Source: a virus. From it: DNA of 64,000 nucleotides. The first letter of the stretch is position 1; each line of letters begins with the position of its first letter. The notes under the pieces were generated by a model. The model was given only the letters and a program-made list of their open reading frames with translations. It ran no database searches and was not told the origin of the DNA. The translations under genes and the position numbers were made by a program. The stretch is taken from IMG/VR virus record IMGVR_UViG_3300025941_000016, positions 1 to 64,000 of that record; one strand, given 5' to 3'. Below, one piece after another: positions 30,492 to 38,820 of this stretch.

Positions 30492-30734
30492 CTACTTCGT
30501 CGCCTTCCAGGCAGCCCCGAGACCGGGCGTCTTCATGTTCGGTAACTGCGAGGTCGTGATGCGACTGCCGCCGAACAGCGGTTCTACATCGACGAAGACG
30601 TCAACCGGCACATCAGGCGGGGAGGCTCCCGGCCCGCGGTTCGGGTCGGCTGCCATCTCGACGAGGGTACGGCGAACATCGGCTTCGATCTGGGCGCGAA
30701 CCTCGGGCGGTACGTCAGCAGTGTTGTCAGACAT
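30492..30734 (-). CDS. Hypothetical protein (80 aa) at operon boundary
   Basis: 80 residues from ATG 30734 (MSDNTADVPPEVRAQIEADV). Good high-GC codon pattern and typical soluble acidic N-terminus with a Pro-rich centre. It converges with the rightward operon, 10 bases from its end. A plus-strand frame over the same bases is a shadow. Confidence 0.6.
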   Translation of the reverse strand: MSDNTADVPPEVRAQIEADVRRTLVEMAADPNRGPGASPPDVPVDVFVDVEPLFGGSRITTSQLPNMKTPGLGAAWKATK

Positions 30735-30790
30735 GGTCCGGCAGTCTGGACCAAGATTGCTGCCCAGACCAGCAGGGTAGATCACCCAGC

Positions 30791-30934
30791 ATGTTCGCTG
30801 TTTTCGCTGCTGTCTGCTTCCTACTCGCCGCCCTCAACGTCCACGCCGGGGATGTGAACCTGGTCTGGCTGGGTCTGGCCTTCTGGGCCGCCGACTTCGC
30901 CTTCCCATACCGGCCCGGCATGCTGAACCGTTGA
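30791..30934 (+). CDS. Short membrane peptide (47 aa)
   Basis: 47 residues from ATG 30791. Two hydrophobic segments (MFAVFAAVCFLLAALNVHAG; LVWLGLAFWAADFAFPY). No strong ribosome-binding site; GGTAGAT upstream may be a -10 for a leaderless message. It is divergent from the gene at 30492. Confidence 0.45.
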   Translation: MFAVFAAVCFLLAALNVHAGDVNLVWLGLAFWAADFAFPYRPGMLNR

Positions 30935-30958
30935 CACCTGTTTCCAGGCATGCCGAAG

Positions 30959-30997
30959 ACGGCCCGGCTGCCTCCACCAGGGAGACAGCCGGGCCGT
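30959..30997. terminator. Bidirectional-type hairpin between converging units
   Basis: 12-bp perfect stem ACGGCCCGGCTG / CAGCCGGGCCGT with a 15-base loop between plus-strand 30934 and the minus-strand holin-like gene end at 31025. It is placed to end late leftward transcription and/or rightward read-through. Confidence 0.65.
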
Positions 30998-31024
30998 TGT
31001 GTGAGTTGATCCGCGAGGCGGAGC

Positions 31025-31378
31025 TTACGGGATCGACGCCGTGTTCGGGTTGCCGACCTTCTTCGCCACAGCACCCTTCGCCAACGCCAGAACGGCGGCG
31101 ATCAGGGGTACGTAGGCGTCGGGCACGCCCCACAGGGTGACAGGCAGAGCAGCCAGTGCGACCTGCAACGCCGTCCACCCAGCTTTCTCGACTGCGGCGG
31201 CGAGCGAACCGAACCCGGTGACGCTCGTCAGTAGCCCGCCGAGCAGCGACAGGACGGCGGCGATCGGCAAAGCCCACCACACATGTGAGCCGTTGAATGC
31301 GGTGACGGCCACGCCGATCGCGGAGAACAGGGCGGTTGCGAACACCCGCCAGGACAGATCCTTGCCGAACGCGGACAT
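31025..31378 (-). CDS. Holin-like membrane protein
   Basis: 117 residues with three hydrophobic segments (ATALFSAIGVAVTAF; WWALPIAAVLSLLGGLLTSV; LPVTLWGVPDAYVPLIAAVL) and a short polar C-terminus KKVGNPNTASIP. Size, topology and position at the end of the late operon beside lysis enzymes fit an actinophage holin that permeabilises the host membrane. No experimental-type signature exists to prove it. Confidence 0.68.
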   Translation of the reverse strand: MSAFGKDLSWRVFATALFSAIGVAVTAFNGSHVWWALPIAAVLSLLGGLLTSVTGFGSLAAAVEKAGWTALQVALAALPVTLWGVPDAYVPLIAAVLALAKGAVAKKVGNPNTASIP

Positions 31379-31408
31379 GCGCGGTCTTCTTTCCGGGGTG
31401 GGGTCGGG

Positions 31409-31687
31409 TCAGCCGGCGGGCGGCGGGTTGACTGCCCCGTCGGCTTCGGTGGTGAGGTCTTCGAGCGCCGACGTGTCAACACCGACCGCGGTGTGGACGT
31501 CGGCGAGGCCGGAGACGGCGGCGTCGATCGCAGCCTGCGCGGCGGGCGGGATCGACTGGCCGGCGGCCTGGAGGGCTGCGACGAGGGCTTGGACGGCGGC
31601 GGTGAGCTGGCCGATGACCGCGGCTTCGGCGGATTCGTCGGCGGCGGCTTGGGTCACGGCGGCGGTCAGGTCGTCGATGGTGGCCAT
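31409..31687 (-). CDS. Helical hypothetical protein in lysis region
   Basis: 92 residues from ATG 31687 (GAAAGGA upstream; the longer start at 31774 is less likely). Ala/Thr-rich heptad-like helices (ATIDDLTAAVTQAAADESAE; LTAAVQALVAALQAAGQSIP), probable coiled coil, Pro-rich tail. Its position between holin-like and protease genes suggests a lysis or virion accessory role. Confidence 0.58.
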   Translation of the reverse strand: MATIDDLTAAVTQAAADESAEAAVIGQLTAAVQALVAALQAAGQSIPPAAQAAIDAAVSGLADVHTAVGVDTSALEDLTTEADGAVNPPPAG

Positions 31688-31798
31688 GAGCGGACCGATC
31701 CTTTCGGAGAGGGTGTGAACCGCCTCGGCGAGGACGGCGACTGGAGATCGGCGGCGGCAGAGGCGCATCCGCACCTCCCGGATTGAGGGCGAGACGGG

Positions 31799-33046
31799 CT
31801 AGGAGGCGGCGCGGAACGTCCACACCGCCGGGTTGCTGGACGTGCCGACCTGCGGCAGGTTGGCGCCGCCAATCGAGATCCCCTTGGCGCCCATCCATGT
31901 GGCGAACGCCCCCTGGTAGACGGCGAACGCCTTCGCCAACTCCACGTCGGCCGGGTCGGGCTGCGCCGGCGGCACAGGAGTCGGCGGCGGGGTCGGAGTC
32001 GGCGCGCCGAGAAGGCCGGCGAGGACGGTTCCGACGGGCACGCCAAGCCCCGAGTCGGCATCCCAGCCGACAGACGGCGGGTAGACGTCCCTGCCCCCAC
32101 CGGAGACGATGTCGACGAACGCCTTCGGGTTGGCGTACAGCAACTCGGCCGCGTTCCGAATCGGCCCGCCGTTGAGCTGGCACAGCCGGGCCCAAAGCCC
32201 GGCCATCAGCGGTGCGACCGCGGAAGTTCCGCCGACCGTGGCCCACTGGCCGCCGGTCACCATCTGATAGCCCGAGTTCGGATCGGCGTTCCCTGCCAGG
32301 TCGGGCAGGCCGCGGTGTGAGCCGACGGTGGACGGCTGCCAGGTGGGCCGGGCGAACAAGCTGGAATAGCCGCCGCCCGTCGCCGAGCTCGCCGAGTCAT
32401 CCCACGGCGTCTCCGACAGTCGCGCCCCCGACGAGTCGAGGACAAGCCGGGTACCGCCGCAGGCAAACACGTTCGGCGACGAGGCTGGGAAGTCTGCGAC
32501 CTTCCGGCCCGTGCCGTCCAGGTCGCCGCTGTCCCCGGCCGCGCAGAACACGGCCACCCCCGCGGCGGCGGCCTTCGCGAACACCGCGTCGTAGGCGCGC
32601 ATTGTCGACGCCGACCATGACGACTCCGGGCCGCCCCACGAGCAGGACACCGCACAGGGACCCGACGCGATCGCAGCCTCGAACGCGTCCAGGAAGCCGG
32701 CGTCGCTGTTCTCGCCGAAGAAGACGAGCTGCTTGGCGCCCGGCGCTGCGGCGGCAACGATCTCGATGTCGAGCATCACTTCGACGTCCGCCCCGCCCGG
32801 GTCCGGGGTGATCGAAGCCCCGCCAACCGCCGTGCCCGACACGAACGGTGTCGGGATGCCGGAGCCGTCGCAGAAGGTGTGCAGGTCTACCGGGTCGAAA
32901 GCGCCGCCGAGTTCGACGATCGCGACCGTCTGGCCGGTGCCATCGACACCGGACGGAAACTGGTAGGCGTTGACGATCTGGGCGACGGTGAGGGCCTTCG
33001 GGGCGCTGCCGACGCGGGGACGGCGAAGGTACGGGGACGCGGTCAC
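31799..33046 (-). CDS. S53 sedolisin serine-carboxyl protease
   Basis: 415 residues from GTG 33046 (AAAGGG upstream; ATG 33061 also possible). S53 hallmarks: E89-x3-D93 (DVEVMLDIEI), oxyanion Asp D172 (CAAGDSGD), catalytic S275 in VGGTSAVAP, and the C-terminal Ca site region DIVSGGGRD...GWDADSGLGVP (312-336). All catalytic residues are present. There is no signal peptide and no pro-domain before the catalytic unit, unlike most sedolisins. A Pro/Thr linker and a ~55-residue C-terminal tail follow. Located between holin-like and endolysin genes; it may aid lysis or virion processing. Confidence 0.85.
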   Translation of the reverse strand: MTASPYLRRPRVGSAPKALTVAQIVNAYQFPSGVDGTGQTVAIVELGGAFDPVDLHTFCDGSGIPTPFVSGTAVGGASITPDPGGADVEVMLDIEIVAAAAPGAKQLVFFGENSDAGFLDAFEAAIASGPCAVSCSWGGPESSWSASTMRAYDAVFAKAAAAGVAVFCAAGDSGDLDGTGRKVADFPASSPNVFACGGTRLVLDSSGARLSETPWDDSASSATGGGYSSLFARPTWQPSTVGSHRGLPDLAGNADPNSGYQMVTGGQWATVGGTSAVAPLMAGLWARLCQLNGGPIRNAAELLYANPKAFVDIVSGGGRDVYPPSVGWDADSGLGVPVGTVLAGLLGAPTPTPPPTPVPPAQPDPADVELAKAFAVYQGAFATWMGAKGISIGGANLPQVGTSSNPAVWTFRAAS

Positions 33047-33128
33047 GAGGTGCCCTTTCATCGCGACGAAAGGCCCCCGAGCGGATAGCAGGGGGCGAGG
33101 GGGACTAGCGATACATACCAGTGGTGTG

Positions 33129-33134
33129 TATAGT
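33129..33134 (+). promoter_or_regulatory. Possible promoter of first plus-strand insert
   Basis: TATAGT at 33129-33134 lies 39 bases before ATG 33173, within an imperfect dyad TACATACCAGTGGTGTGTA (33113-33131). No good -35 is seen, so an activator or extended -10 element may be used. Confidence 0.4.
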
Positions 33135-33172
33135 GGTGGTGTACGCAAGTGCGAAGCCCGAGAGGACACCTC

Positions 33173-33484
33173 ATGGACATGCTCTGGAGCGAGATCGACG
33201 GCCCGGCTTCGGGCTTCGTAGCAGGCCCCACGCTGGTTCACATCGAGGTCGCAGCCCCAGAGACGGACATCTGGCACGCGGTTAGCGACATCGACGACAA
33301 CGTCATCGACACCGGCTACACCGGCACCTGGGACGAGATCGCCGAAGCGGCAGCCGCCGACTACGCCGACAGTCAGGCGCACGACGGCGCCCAGGTCGGA
33401 ATGCAGGTCCGCGCGACCGTGTACTCGGACTACGTGAGCGCAGGGCAGGTCTCGCAGGTCCACACCGTGAAGGCCATCGCCTAA
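33173..33484 (+). CDS. Hypothetical moron-like protein (103 aa)
   Basis: 103 residues; GAGAGGA precedes ATG 33173. Strand-rich acidic sequence (TLVHIEVAAPETDIWHAVSD; TGTWDEIAEAAAADYADSQA). It is read against the surrounding late operon and coupled to the next gene (TAATGG). No family recognised. Confidence 0.6.
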   Translation: MDMLWSEIDGPASGFVAGPTLVHIEVAAPETDIWHAVSDIDDNVIDTGYTGTWDEIAEAAAADYADSQAHDGAQVGMQVRATVYSDYVSAGQVSQVHTVKAIA

Positions 33485-34107
33485 TGGCCGACACCAACTC
33501 CGCCGAGCTGGCCGCCCTCATCGCCGGTCAGCTCAGCGGCATGCCCGACGACCCGATCGACCAGATCCGCTACCTTCGCGCCAGATCCGTCCTTCTCGAC
33601 GAGGTCAAGGCAGCATTGGCGGTCCAGCGGGACGCCATCACCGCTGGACTCAACGAACACGACCACCTGTCCTACGCGAAGATCGCCGCAAAGGTCGGCG
33701 ACCTCACCCCGTCCGGCGTCCAGAAGTTCGTCGACGCCCACAAGGCCCGCACCACTGTCACTGTGGACGTCGAGATGGAGACCGAAAATGGAGGCGAATG
33801 GGAGCTGGTCGCGGGCCATGTGTTCCCGCTGACCAGCAACGCACGGGAGGTGGCAGAGTTCGCGATCCGGGTAACGCTCGGACTGCTGCCCGAGACCCGC
33901 GACGCCTCAAATGCACCCAGCCGTGCCATACGGGCAACTGTGTGTCAGGACGGCGAGGTACTGGATGAGATCGAAGTGGGCGACTTCGTGTGCGACGCGG
34001 ACAGCGACAAGTCAATCCGCCGTGCCACTTGGTGGGAACAGGCGGTCTCTCTCGAAGCACCCGATGGTGTGTTCGAGGTCGATGGGCGGAGGGTCTACGT
34101 CGGCTGA
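33484..34107 (+). CDS. Hypothetical moron-like protein (207 aa)
   Basis: 207 residues. Residues 1-90 are helical with an HTH-like part (HDHLSYAKIAAKVGDLTPSG, VQKFVDAHKA), suggesting DNA binding; the rest is acidic and strand-rich. Its 3' end overlaps the end of the convergent endolysin gene by 13 bases. Possibly a lysogenic or regulatory cargo gene. Confidence 0.6.
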   Translation: MADTNSAELAALIAGQLSGMPDDPIDQIRYLRARSVLLDEVKAALAVQRDAITAGLNEHDHLSYAKIAAKVGDLTPSGVQKFVDAHKARTTVTVDVEMETENGGEWELVAGHVFPLTSNAREVAEFAIRVTLGLLPETRDASNAPSRAIRATVCQDGEVLDEIEVGDFVCDADSDKSIRRATWWEQAVSLEAPDGVFEVDGRRVYVG

Positions 34108-35195
34108 CGCACCAGAACATTCGCCGTCGACGCCGGCAGCACCGCCCGCAACGTCAGCCCGGTCAGAGCGGCCGTCAGCGCATCCAGACGTGACAGCACC
34201 GGTGTCAGATCAGCCCCACCGGCGGTCGACACGGGCAACGCTTTGATGGCGGTGAGAACGGCGACAAGCTGCTGGGAGAGCGCGTTCAGCGCGGCTACGA
34301 CTTCGCCAGTCGGCCCGAGGTAGTTGACGATCTGCCCGACCTCGGACGAAATCGCATCTGAACGGGCGGCGAGAGACAGGTCGCCCTTGTTCCAGCCGAG
34401 CGCGGCAATGATCGCGTTGACACCGTTGTAGACGGTCTGCTCCAGCGACAGGATCGCCTTCTCGGTGGCCGCCCATGCGGGCTGGCCTGCGCCTGTGCCC
34501 TCGTTGAGGACGGCGCGGACGATGCCTGCCATCTGCTGGGCCGTGGGGTCGTCGAGCACGAGACCTCCAAGAGTGGGGAGCCATTCGCGCAGGACGCGGG
34601 AACTGTCCGACTTGCCGGGGATACCGGGCTGGACGGCCTGGTTGGTGTACTGGCGGGCGACGACCTGTGTCCGGTCCCAGCCGGCGGGCAGGGGCATCGC
34701 CGAGTCGGCGACGGCCGTGTTGTAGGTCGCGAGGTGCAGACGGCGCCAGCCCGGCGGCAGGATGCCCGCGGTCAGGCCGACTGGTGTGGCGTACCAGGTG
34801 CCGCTGTAGATCACGCCGGTTGGGTAGCCGTGCTGGACGAGCCGGTTGGCGAAGTCGGCGGCATGCCGGCCGCCAAGGTTGGCATGGTCGTTGGGGTCTT
34901 CCGCGTCGAGGCACACCCAGTCGCGGGGACCTGCACCGCCGGCCCCTTCGACGGCGGCAACGAAGTGATCCGCTTCTGCGGTGCCGCTCGACTGACTGGG
35001 CCTCGCAAAGTGGTAGGCGCCGCGGGCCAGACCCAGCGTCTTGGCGCGCTGCCACCAGATCGCGAACAGGGGGTTCGTGTAGCCGGTGCCCTCGCTGGCC
35101 TTGACCAGCAGCCGGTCGCGGCCCGAGCGGGTATAGGTGTCCAGGTCGAGGCCGGCTTGGTAGGGGTAGGACACGTCACTGAACTCGGGAGACAT
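34095..35195 (-). CDS. GH25-type endolysin
   Basis: 366 residues; ATG 35195 has GGGAGG upstream. N-terminal ~200 residues match glycoside hydrolase family 25 muramidases: EFSDVSYPYQAG with D7, LLVKASEGTGYTNP, RGAYHFARP, VCLDAED (D97/E99), GVIYSGTWY. It would cleave peptidoglycan glycan strands at lysis. The remaining ~165 residues are helical (QQMAGIVRAVLNEGTGAGQP; ALTGLTLRAVLPAST) and may be a cell-wall or oligomerisation region. Confidence 0.85.
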   Translation of the reverse strand: MSPEFSDVSYPYQAGLDLDTYTRSGRDRLLVKASEGTGYTNPLFAIWWQRAKTLGLARGAYHFARPSQSSGTAEADHFVAAVEGAGGAGPRDWVCLDAEDPNDHANLGGRHAADFANRLVQHGYPTGVIYSGTWYATPVGLTAGILPPGWRRLHLATYNTAVADSAMPLPAGWDRTQVVARQYTNQAVQPGIPGKSDSSRVLREWLPTLGGLVLDDPTAQQMAGIVRAVLNEGTGAGQPAWAATEKAILSLEQTVYNGVNAIIAALGWNKGDLSLAARSDAISSEVGQIVNYLGPTGEVVAALNALSQQLVAVLTAIKALPVSTAGGADLTPVLSRLDALTAALTGLTLRAVLPASTANVLVRQPT

Positions 35196-35210
35196 GGAGC
35201 CTCCCTGGAC

Positions 35211-35239
35211 TTGCCTAGCAATGTAGATGTTGCTATCCT
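35211..35239 (+). promoter_or_regulatory. Promoter with overlapping dyad operator
   Basis: TTGCCT (35211-35216), 17-bp spacer, TATCCT (35234-35239), 52 bases before ATG 35291. A 20-bp dyad TAGCAA...TTGCTA (35216-35235) fills the spacer, so a repressor would block polymerase. It reads against the late operon. Confidence 0.62.
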
Positions 35240-35290
35240 GGGTTCACGCCCCGGACGGACAGCCCGGGACCTGCCCCAGGGGGAAATCGA

Positions 35291-35905
35291 ATGGCCGCGA
35301 CTGTCGTCGTTGACGAACTGGAAGACCTCACGATCTCCGGCGCACTCGCCAGCCTCAACCCGGAGGCCGACGACTACAACACCCAGCGGGACGCAATGGT
35401 CTCGACGTGGTACGGCCACCTGCGTGCCGCCGCCAACCTGATCGGCATGGAGCGCGGCATCCGTATCAACCTGGTCGGCCCGACCTCGATCTACGAGGAC
35501 GAGGAAACGGAAAACAGCACCGACGAGGCCCTCTGGCAGGAAATCCAGAACCGGGCCCGCGACCTCCTAGAAGCCGCTACCGTTCCCGGCACAGACGGCG
35601 ACGTGGAGTGGGTTGCCACCGTTGGAGCCGACAACGCCGCGTTCCTCGCCAGCCTCGGAACCGACGTCATGGGCAGCACCGGGCAGATCCGCGACCTCGG
35701 AGACGGCCGGATCGCGCTGTCGCACGCGCAGGTGCTGCACCTCGCTAACGGGAACAGCGAGCACGTCACGGAAGGGGTCGACGGCGTGTTCTTCGCGATC
35801 AACACTGACTCGATCGAGATTTGCCGGGGCGACGCGGAGGACTTCACCCGGTACGTCATGTCGAAGGCCGTGTTCGCAGGCCGTTGGATTCGGCGGCCAG
35901 CGTGA
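35291..35905 (+). CDS. Hypothetical moron-like protein (204 aa)
   Basis: 204 residues, controlled by the promoter/operator at 35211. Helical first half (MVSTWYGHLRAAANLIGMER) and strand-rich, acidic second half (GDVEWVATVGADNAAFLASL; ALSHAQVLHLANGNSEHVTE). GTGA overlap with next gene. Unrecognised. Confidence 0.62.
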   Translation: MAATVVVDELEDLTISGALASLNPEADDYNTQRDAMVSTWYGHLRAAANLIGMERGIRINLVGPTSIYEDEETENSTDEALWQEIQNRARDLLEAATVPGTDGDVEWVATVGADNAAFLASLGTDVMGSTGQIRDLGDGRIALSHAQVLHLANGNSEHVTEGVDGVFFAINTDSIEICRGDAEDFTRYVMSKAVFAGRWIRRPA

Positions 35906-36600
35906 CGCTCGTCGACGAGTTGGTTGCCGCGTTCGCCGCCGCCTCCGACAAGGCGCTAGCGGACCGGCGGGCACTCATCGCCGCCGAACTCGCCGCCGAA
36001 CTCGACTCCGACGAGAAGGCGGGCGCCGCCCTCGACCCGCCCAAGTTCAGGCAGGCGATCCAGCGCCTACGGGCCACAGCCGCCGAGGTACGCGCCAATC
36101 CTGACCGTCTCGCCGCCGCGCTCGCACTCGGCGGCCCCATCCCCACCGTTAGCGGAAAGGACAGCGACGACATGACCCTCTACGGCGACGATGGCGAGCC
36201 TATGGCTAATCGGCGATGGTCATACGACCACATCGGCCACGGCCTACCAGCCGACCTACCATCGACCATCGACGGCGTGCCCGTCTCGTTCGGCCACAGT
36301 GTCGACGCCTTCACTGCCGACGGCCGTGCCCTGTCGATCGCAGGCCCGGTCGTCGAGCCCGCCTTCGCCCATGGTGAAGGCAGCAACGCGACCCACACCC
36401 GTGTCAGCTACTGGACGATGCCCAACCTGCGGGAGCATGGCTTCGAGGCTGTCTCGGCGGGTCTCCATGAGATCAATGTCTGCACCCCGGAGGGTGTGAC
36501 ACCTTCGGCCGATGTGCTGGCCGCGGTGTGCAGGCTAGCGATGACTCAGCCGGCGGCGGACAGGGAGCGCCGGCAGTCGAAGTACGACGTCCACGCCTGA
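35902..36600 (+). CDS. Hypothetical moron-like protein (232 aa)
   Basis: 232 residues from GTG 35902. N-terminal helical half (LVDELVAAFAAASDKALADR; LRATAAEVRANPDRLAAALA), C-terminal strand-rich half with HGLPADLPSTIDGVPVSFGH and SYWTMPNLREHGFEAVSAGL. Ends six bases from the convergent fibre gene. Unrecognised; possible lysogenic cargo. Confidence 0.6.
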   Translation: MTLVDELVAAFAAASDKALADRRALIAAELAAELDSDEKAGAALDPPKFRQAIQRLRATAAEVRANPDRLAAALALGGPIPTVSGKDSDDMTLYGDDGEPMANRRWSYDHIGHGLPADLPSTIDGVPVSFGHSVDAFTADGRALSIAGPVVEPAFAHGEGSNATHTRVSYWTMPNLREHGFEAVSAGLHEINVCTPEGVTPSADVLAAVCRLAMTQPAADRERRQSKYDVHA

Positions 36601-36606
36601 CGTGAC

Positions 36607-38082
36607 TCAGGCGGCGAGCATCTGGGGTCCGGCCTTCACCTTCGGCACGGTCACCCCGGCGAGCCCAGCGGCCACCGTGTTGCCGGAGATCGTGTTGCCG
36701 CCAGCCCCACCAGACCATGTGCCGGTGAGCTGTCCGGGCGCCACGTCACAGTAGTTGCCGCTCACCGTGTTGTACATCGACCGTCGGGCGTCAGCCCTGT
36801 CGCCGCCGTTCTGGTCCAGGTAGATCGTGATGCTGGCCGGGTTGCCCCAGAGGTAGTTGCCCGTCGCACTGTCGTGGTTGCTGGACTGGATGACGAGCCC
36901 GGCCGCGCGCCACGGGTCGAGCCTCGCGCCCTTGCCGTTACCGGCGATCAGGTTGCCGGAGAACGTGTTGTTCCCGCCGGTCTCGTCACACAGGCCCGAG
37001 CCGTAGTTGCTGTAGATCAGGTTGCCGACGAACGCGTTTCCGCTGCTCGGGCTGGCCGACACATGGTCGCCGGTCAGTCCGCAGCTCACGTCCATCCACA
37101 GCCCCGGGCCGCCGATACCGCCATAGGAGATACCGGCCGGGTTCGCCTTGTGGATCAGATTGCCGGTCCACGTCGCACCGGTCATCAGCGCCATTTTGAT
37201 CCCGCCATTGTCACCAGGTCCGGTGTCGACCGCGGCGGAAGTGAAGTTGGCGTAGAACTGGTTGTAGCGAACCGTCGACCCTGCGCCGCCGCCCATGATC
37301 CCGTGCGCCTGGTTGTGGTGCACCGTGCAGTTCTCGATCAGCGACCGGTCGCCCAGCCCGAAACCGGTGTAGGAGCCGGCCAGCTCGCAGTTCGCCACAT
37401 GCCAACCGGCCGCGCCCGGACGGGCACCCCGGCCGTTCGACTCGATCGCCGAGTAGTAGTAGCCGACCGGGGACTTGCCGCTACACCCCTGGACGGTCAT
37501 GTTGAAGATCCCGACACCTGTGGCCGACGAGTCTGGGTTCGTCCACCACACGTTGTTCGTGATCGTGAGGCCCGCGCCCTGGCCGTAGAACTGCTGCCCC
37601 GCCTTCGGGTACACGACAGACGGGCCCGTGTAGGTCCCTGCGGCCAAGGCGAACACAGTCCCCGCAGGGTTGGCCTGCGCAAAGCTGTTGATGTTCGCCC
37701 CGGCGGGGATCGGCACAGCCCCCGACGGGATCGCCAGCGGGGCAGGCATCAGCACCCGGTCCGGCCATGCCGACGTGTCCGCCAGGTTCGTCGTGCCACC
37801 CCAGTAGACGCCATCCGCCGGAGGCGGAGTCGAGCCGCCCCCGGAACCGCCTGAGCCGCCCGAACCGCCGGTACCGCCCGAACCCGAACCGCCAGGCTGC
37901 GGCGGCGCCACCATCTGCGGCAGCCACAGCACCGACGACCCCTCGGCCACCACCCACACCGAGTCGCCCACCGACGGAGGCGTAGAGCCGGGCGCCGCGG
38001 ACACGGCGGGCTGCGGGGCGATCTGCACCGACGGACGGCCCTGCGAATCGACCGACACCACGATGCCCTGAAAGACGCTCAT
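36607..38082 (-). CDS. Right-handed beta-helix fibre protein
   Basis: 491 residues from ATG 38082 (GGAGGTGCGCG upstream). Short N-terminal anchor domain, Gly/Ser linker (GGSGGSGGSGGGSTPPP), then a right-handed parallel beta-helix: GVGIFNMTVQGCSG, SLIENCTVHHNQAHGIMGGG, STVRYNQFYANF, NAFVGNLIYSNYGSGLCDET, NNTFSGNLIAGNGKG. Such helices are typical of carbohydrate-binding or -degrading phage spikes. The domain is closely similar to one inside the large protein at 39220. Placed in the lysis region. Confidence 0.82.
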   Translation of the reverse strand: MSVFQGIVVSVDSQGRPSVQIAPQPAVSAAPGSTPPSVGDSVWVVAEGSSVLWLPQMVAPPQPGGSGSGGTGGSGGSGGSGGGSTPPPADGVYWGGTTNLADTSAWPDRVLMPAPLAIPSGAVPIPAGANINSFAQANPAGTVFALAAGTYTGPSVVYPKAGQQFYGQGAGLTITNNVWWTNPDSSATGVGIFNMTVQGCSGKSPVGYYYSAIESNGRGARPGAAGWHVANCELAGSYTGFGLGDRSLIENCTVHHNQAHGIMGGGAGSTVRYNQFYANFTSAAVDTGPGDNGGIKMALMTGATWTGNLIHKANPAGISYGGIGGPGLWMDVSCGLTGDHVSASPSSGNAFVGNLIYSNYGSGLCDETGGNNTFSGNLIAGNGKGARLDPWRAAGLVIQSSNHDSATGNYLWGNPASITIYLDQNGGDRADARRSMYNTVSGNYCDVAPGQLTGTWSGGAGGNTISGNTVAAGLAGVTVPKVKAGPQMLAA

Positions 38083-38109
38083 CGCGCACCTCCGGCGGCG
38101 AACACAGAA

Positions 38110-38140
38110 AAGCCGGATGCCTACGAAAGGCAACCGGCTT
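38110..38140 (-). terminator. Hairpin terminator on late strand
   Basis: On the minus strand the stem AAGCCGG / CCGGCTT encloses a second small stem (TGCCT...AGGCA) and is followed by TTCTG. It sits between the gene ending at 38184 and the fibre gene starting at 38082; a rho-independent terminator or attenuator. Confidence 0.55.
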
Positions 38141-38183
38141 GAAGAAAGGGGTTAGCGTTGCCGCGCCGACTCTCGCCCGGCAT

Positions 38184-38651
38184 TCATTTCTCGCAGCCGA
38201 GCTTCCGCGCCGCGTCAGCGTGGGTTGTCACAACCCGTCGCGCCAACGGGCTGGACGTCGGCGACAGCGTCACATGGCCAACCGCGTCAAACGCGACACA
38301 ACTCGCATCCCGCTGCTGCTGAAGTTGTGCGATCGACTGCCGGGTGCTGTGCACATACAGCCCCACAAGAGCAGCCAGCAGCGCCGCGAGGACAAGACCG
38401 GCGATCCTGAACCGGCGGCGCACTGCGACCCGGTCAGCTTCCACCTCGGTCAGCGGCGCCGACTCGTCCCCTACCCGCTTCACCTCGGCTGCCTGCTCGG
38501 CGAGACGCCGCTCATATTCGGCCCGGTCGCGTTCGGACTGCTCCCGGGCATGGTCGATAGCCCGCTGCAAGGCGCTCGTATCACCGGCGAGCCGGTCTAT
38601 CGACGCACGCAGCTCAGCGAGTTCGGGGGCGAGGTCACGCGGCGCCGTCAT
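38184..38651 (-). CDS. Coiled-coil membrane protein
   Basis: 155 residues; RBS GGAAGGGGG before ATG 38651. Long N-terminal coiled coil (LRASIDRLAGDTSALQRAID; EYERRLAEQAAEVKRV), one membrane span at about 81-101 (FRIAGLVLAALLAALVGLYV) and an outer domain with two Cys. Layout recalls phage lysis accessory proteins but is not diagnostic. Confidence 0.62.
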   Translation of the reverse strand: MTAPRDLAPELAELRASIDRLAGDTSALQRAIDHAREQSERDRAEYERRLAEQAAEVKRVGDESAPLTEVEADRVAVRRRFRIAGLVLAALLAALVGLYVHSTRQSIAQLQQQRDASCVAFDAVGHVTLSPTSSPLARRVVTTHADAARKLGCEK

Positions 38652-38820
38652 CCCGACCCCCTTCCGGTTCGTCGTCGAGCGCGCCGAGCAACTGCCGCAA
38701 CTCGGCGATCCCGTCGTCTATCCGCTGCCGCATTTCGTGGGCCTGCCGTAGGAGATCCCTCATAGCCCGCAGCCGGTTCACGGTGGCTGGTGGGAGCAGT
38801 GGGCGGTCGGCGAGGGCCAT
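38635..38820 (-). CDS. Small helical protein (61 aa)
   Basis: 61 residues from ATG 38820, which overlaps the previous stop (TGATG). Amphipathic helix (TVNRLRAMRDLLRQAHEMRQ) followed by an acidic tail. Overlaps the next gene by 17 bases. Unrecognised. Confidence 0.58.
   Translation of the reverse strand: MALADRPLLPPATVNRLRAMRDLLRQAHEMRQRIDDGIAELRQLLGALDDEPEGGRDDGAA

Noticed and set aside
30481-30780. Plus-strand open frame after the accessory operon
   Set aside because: Its first 25 residues look plausible but the remainder is Ser/Thr-rich shadow; the minus-strand gene 30492-30734 has better codon use.
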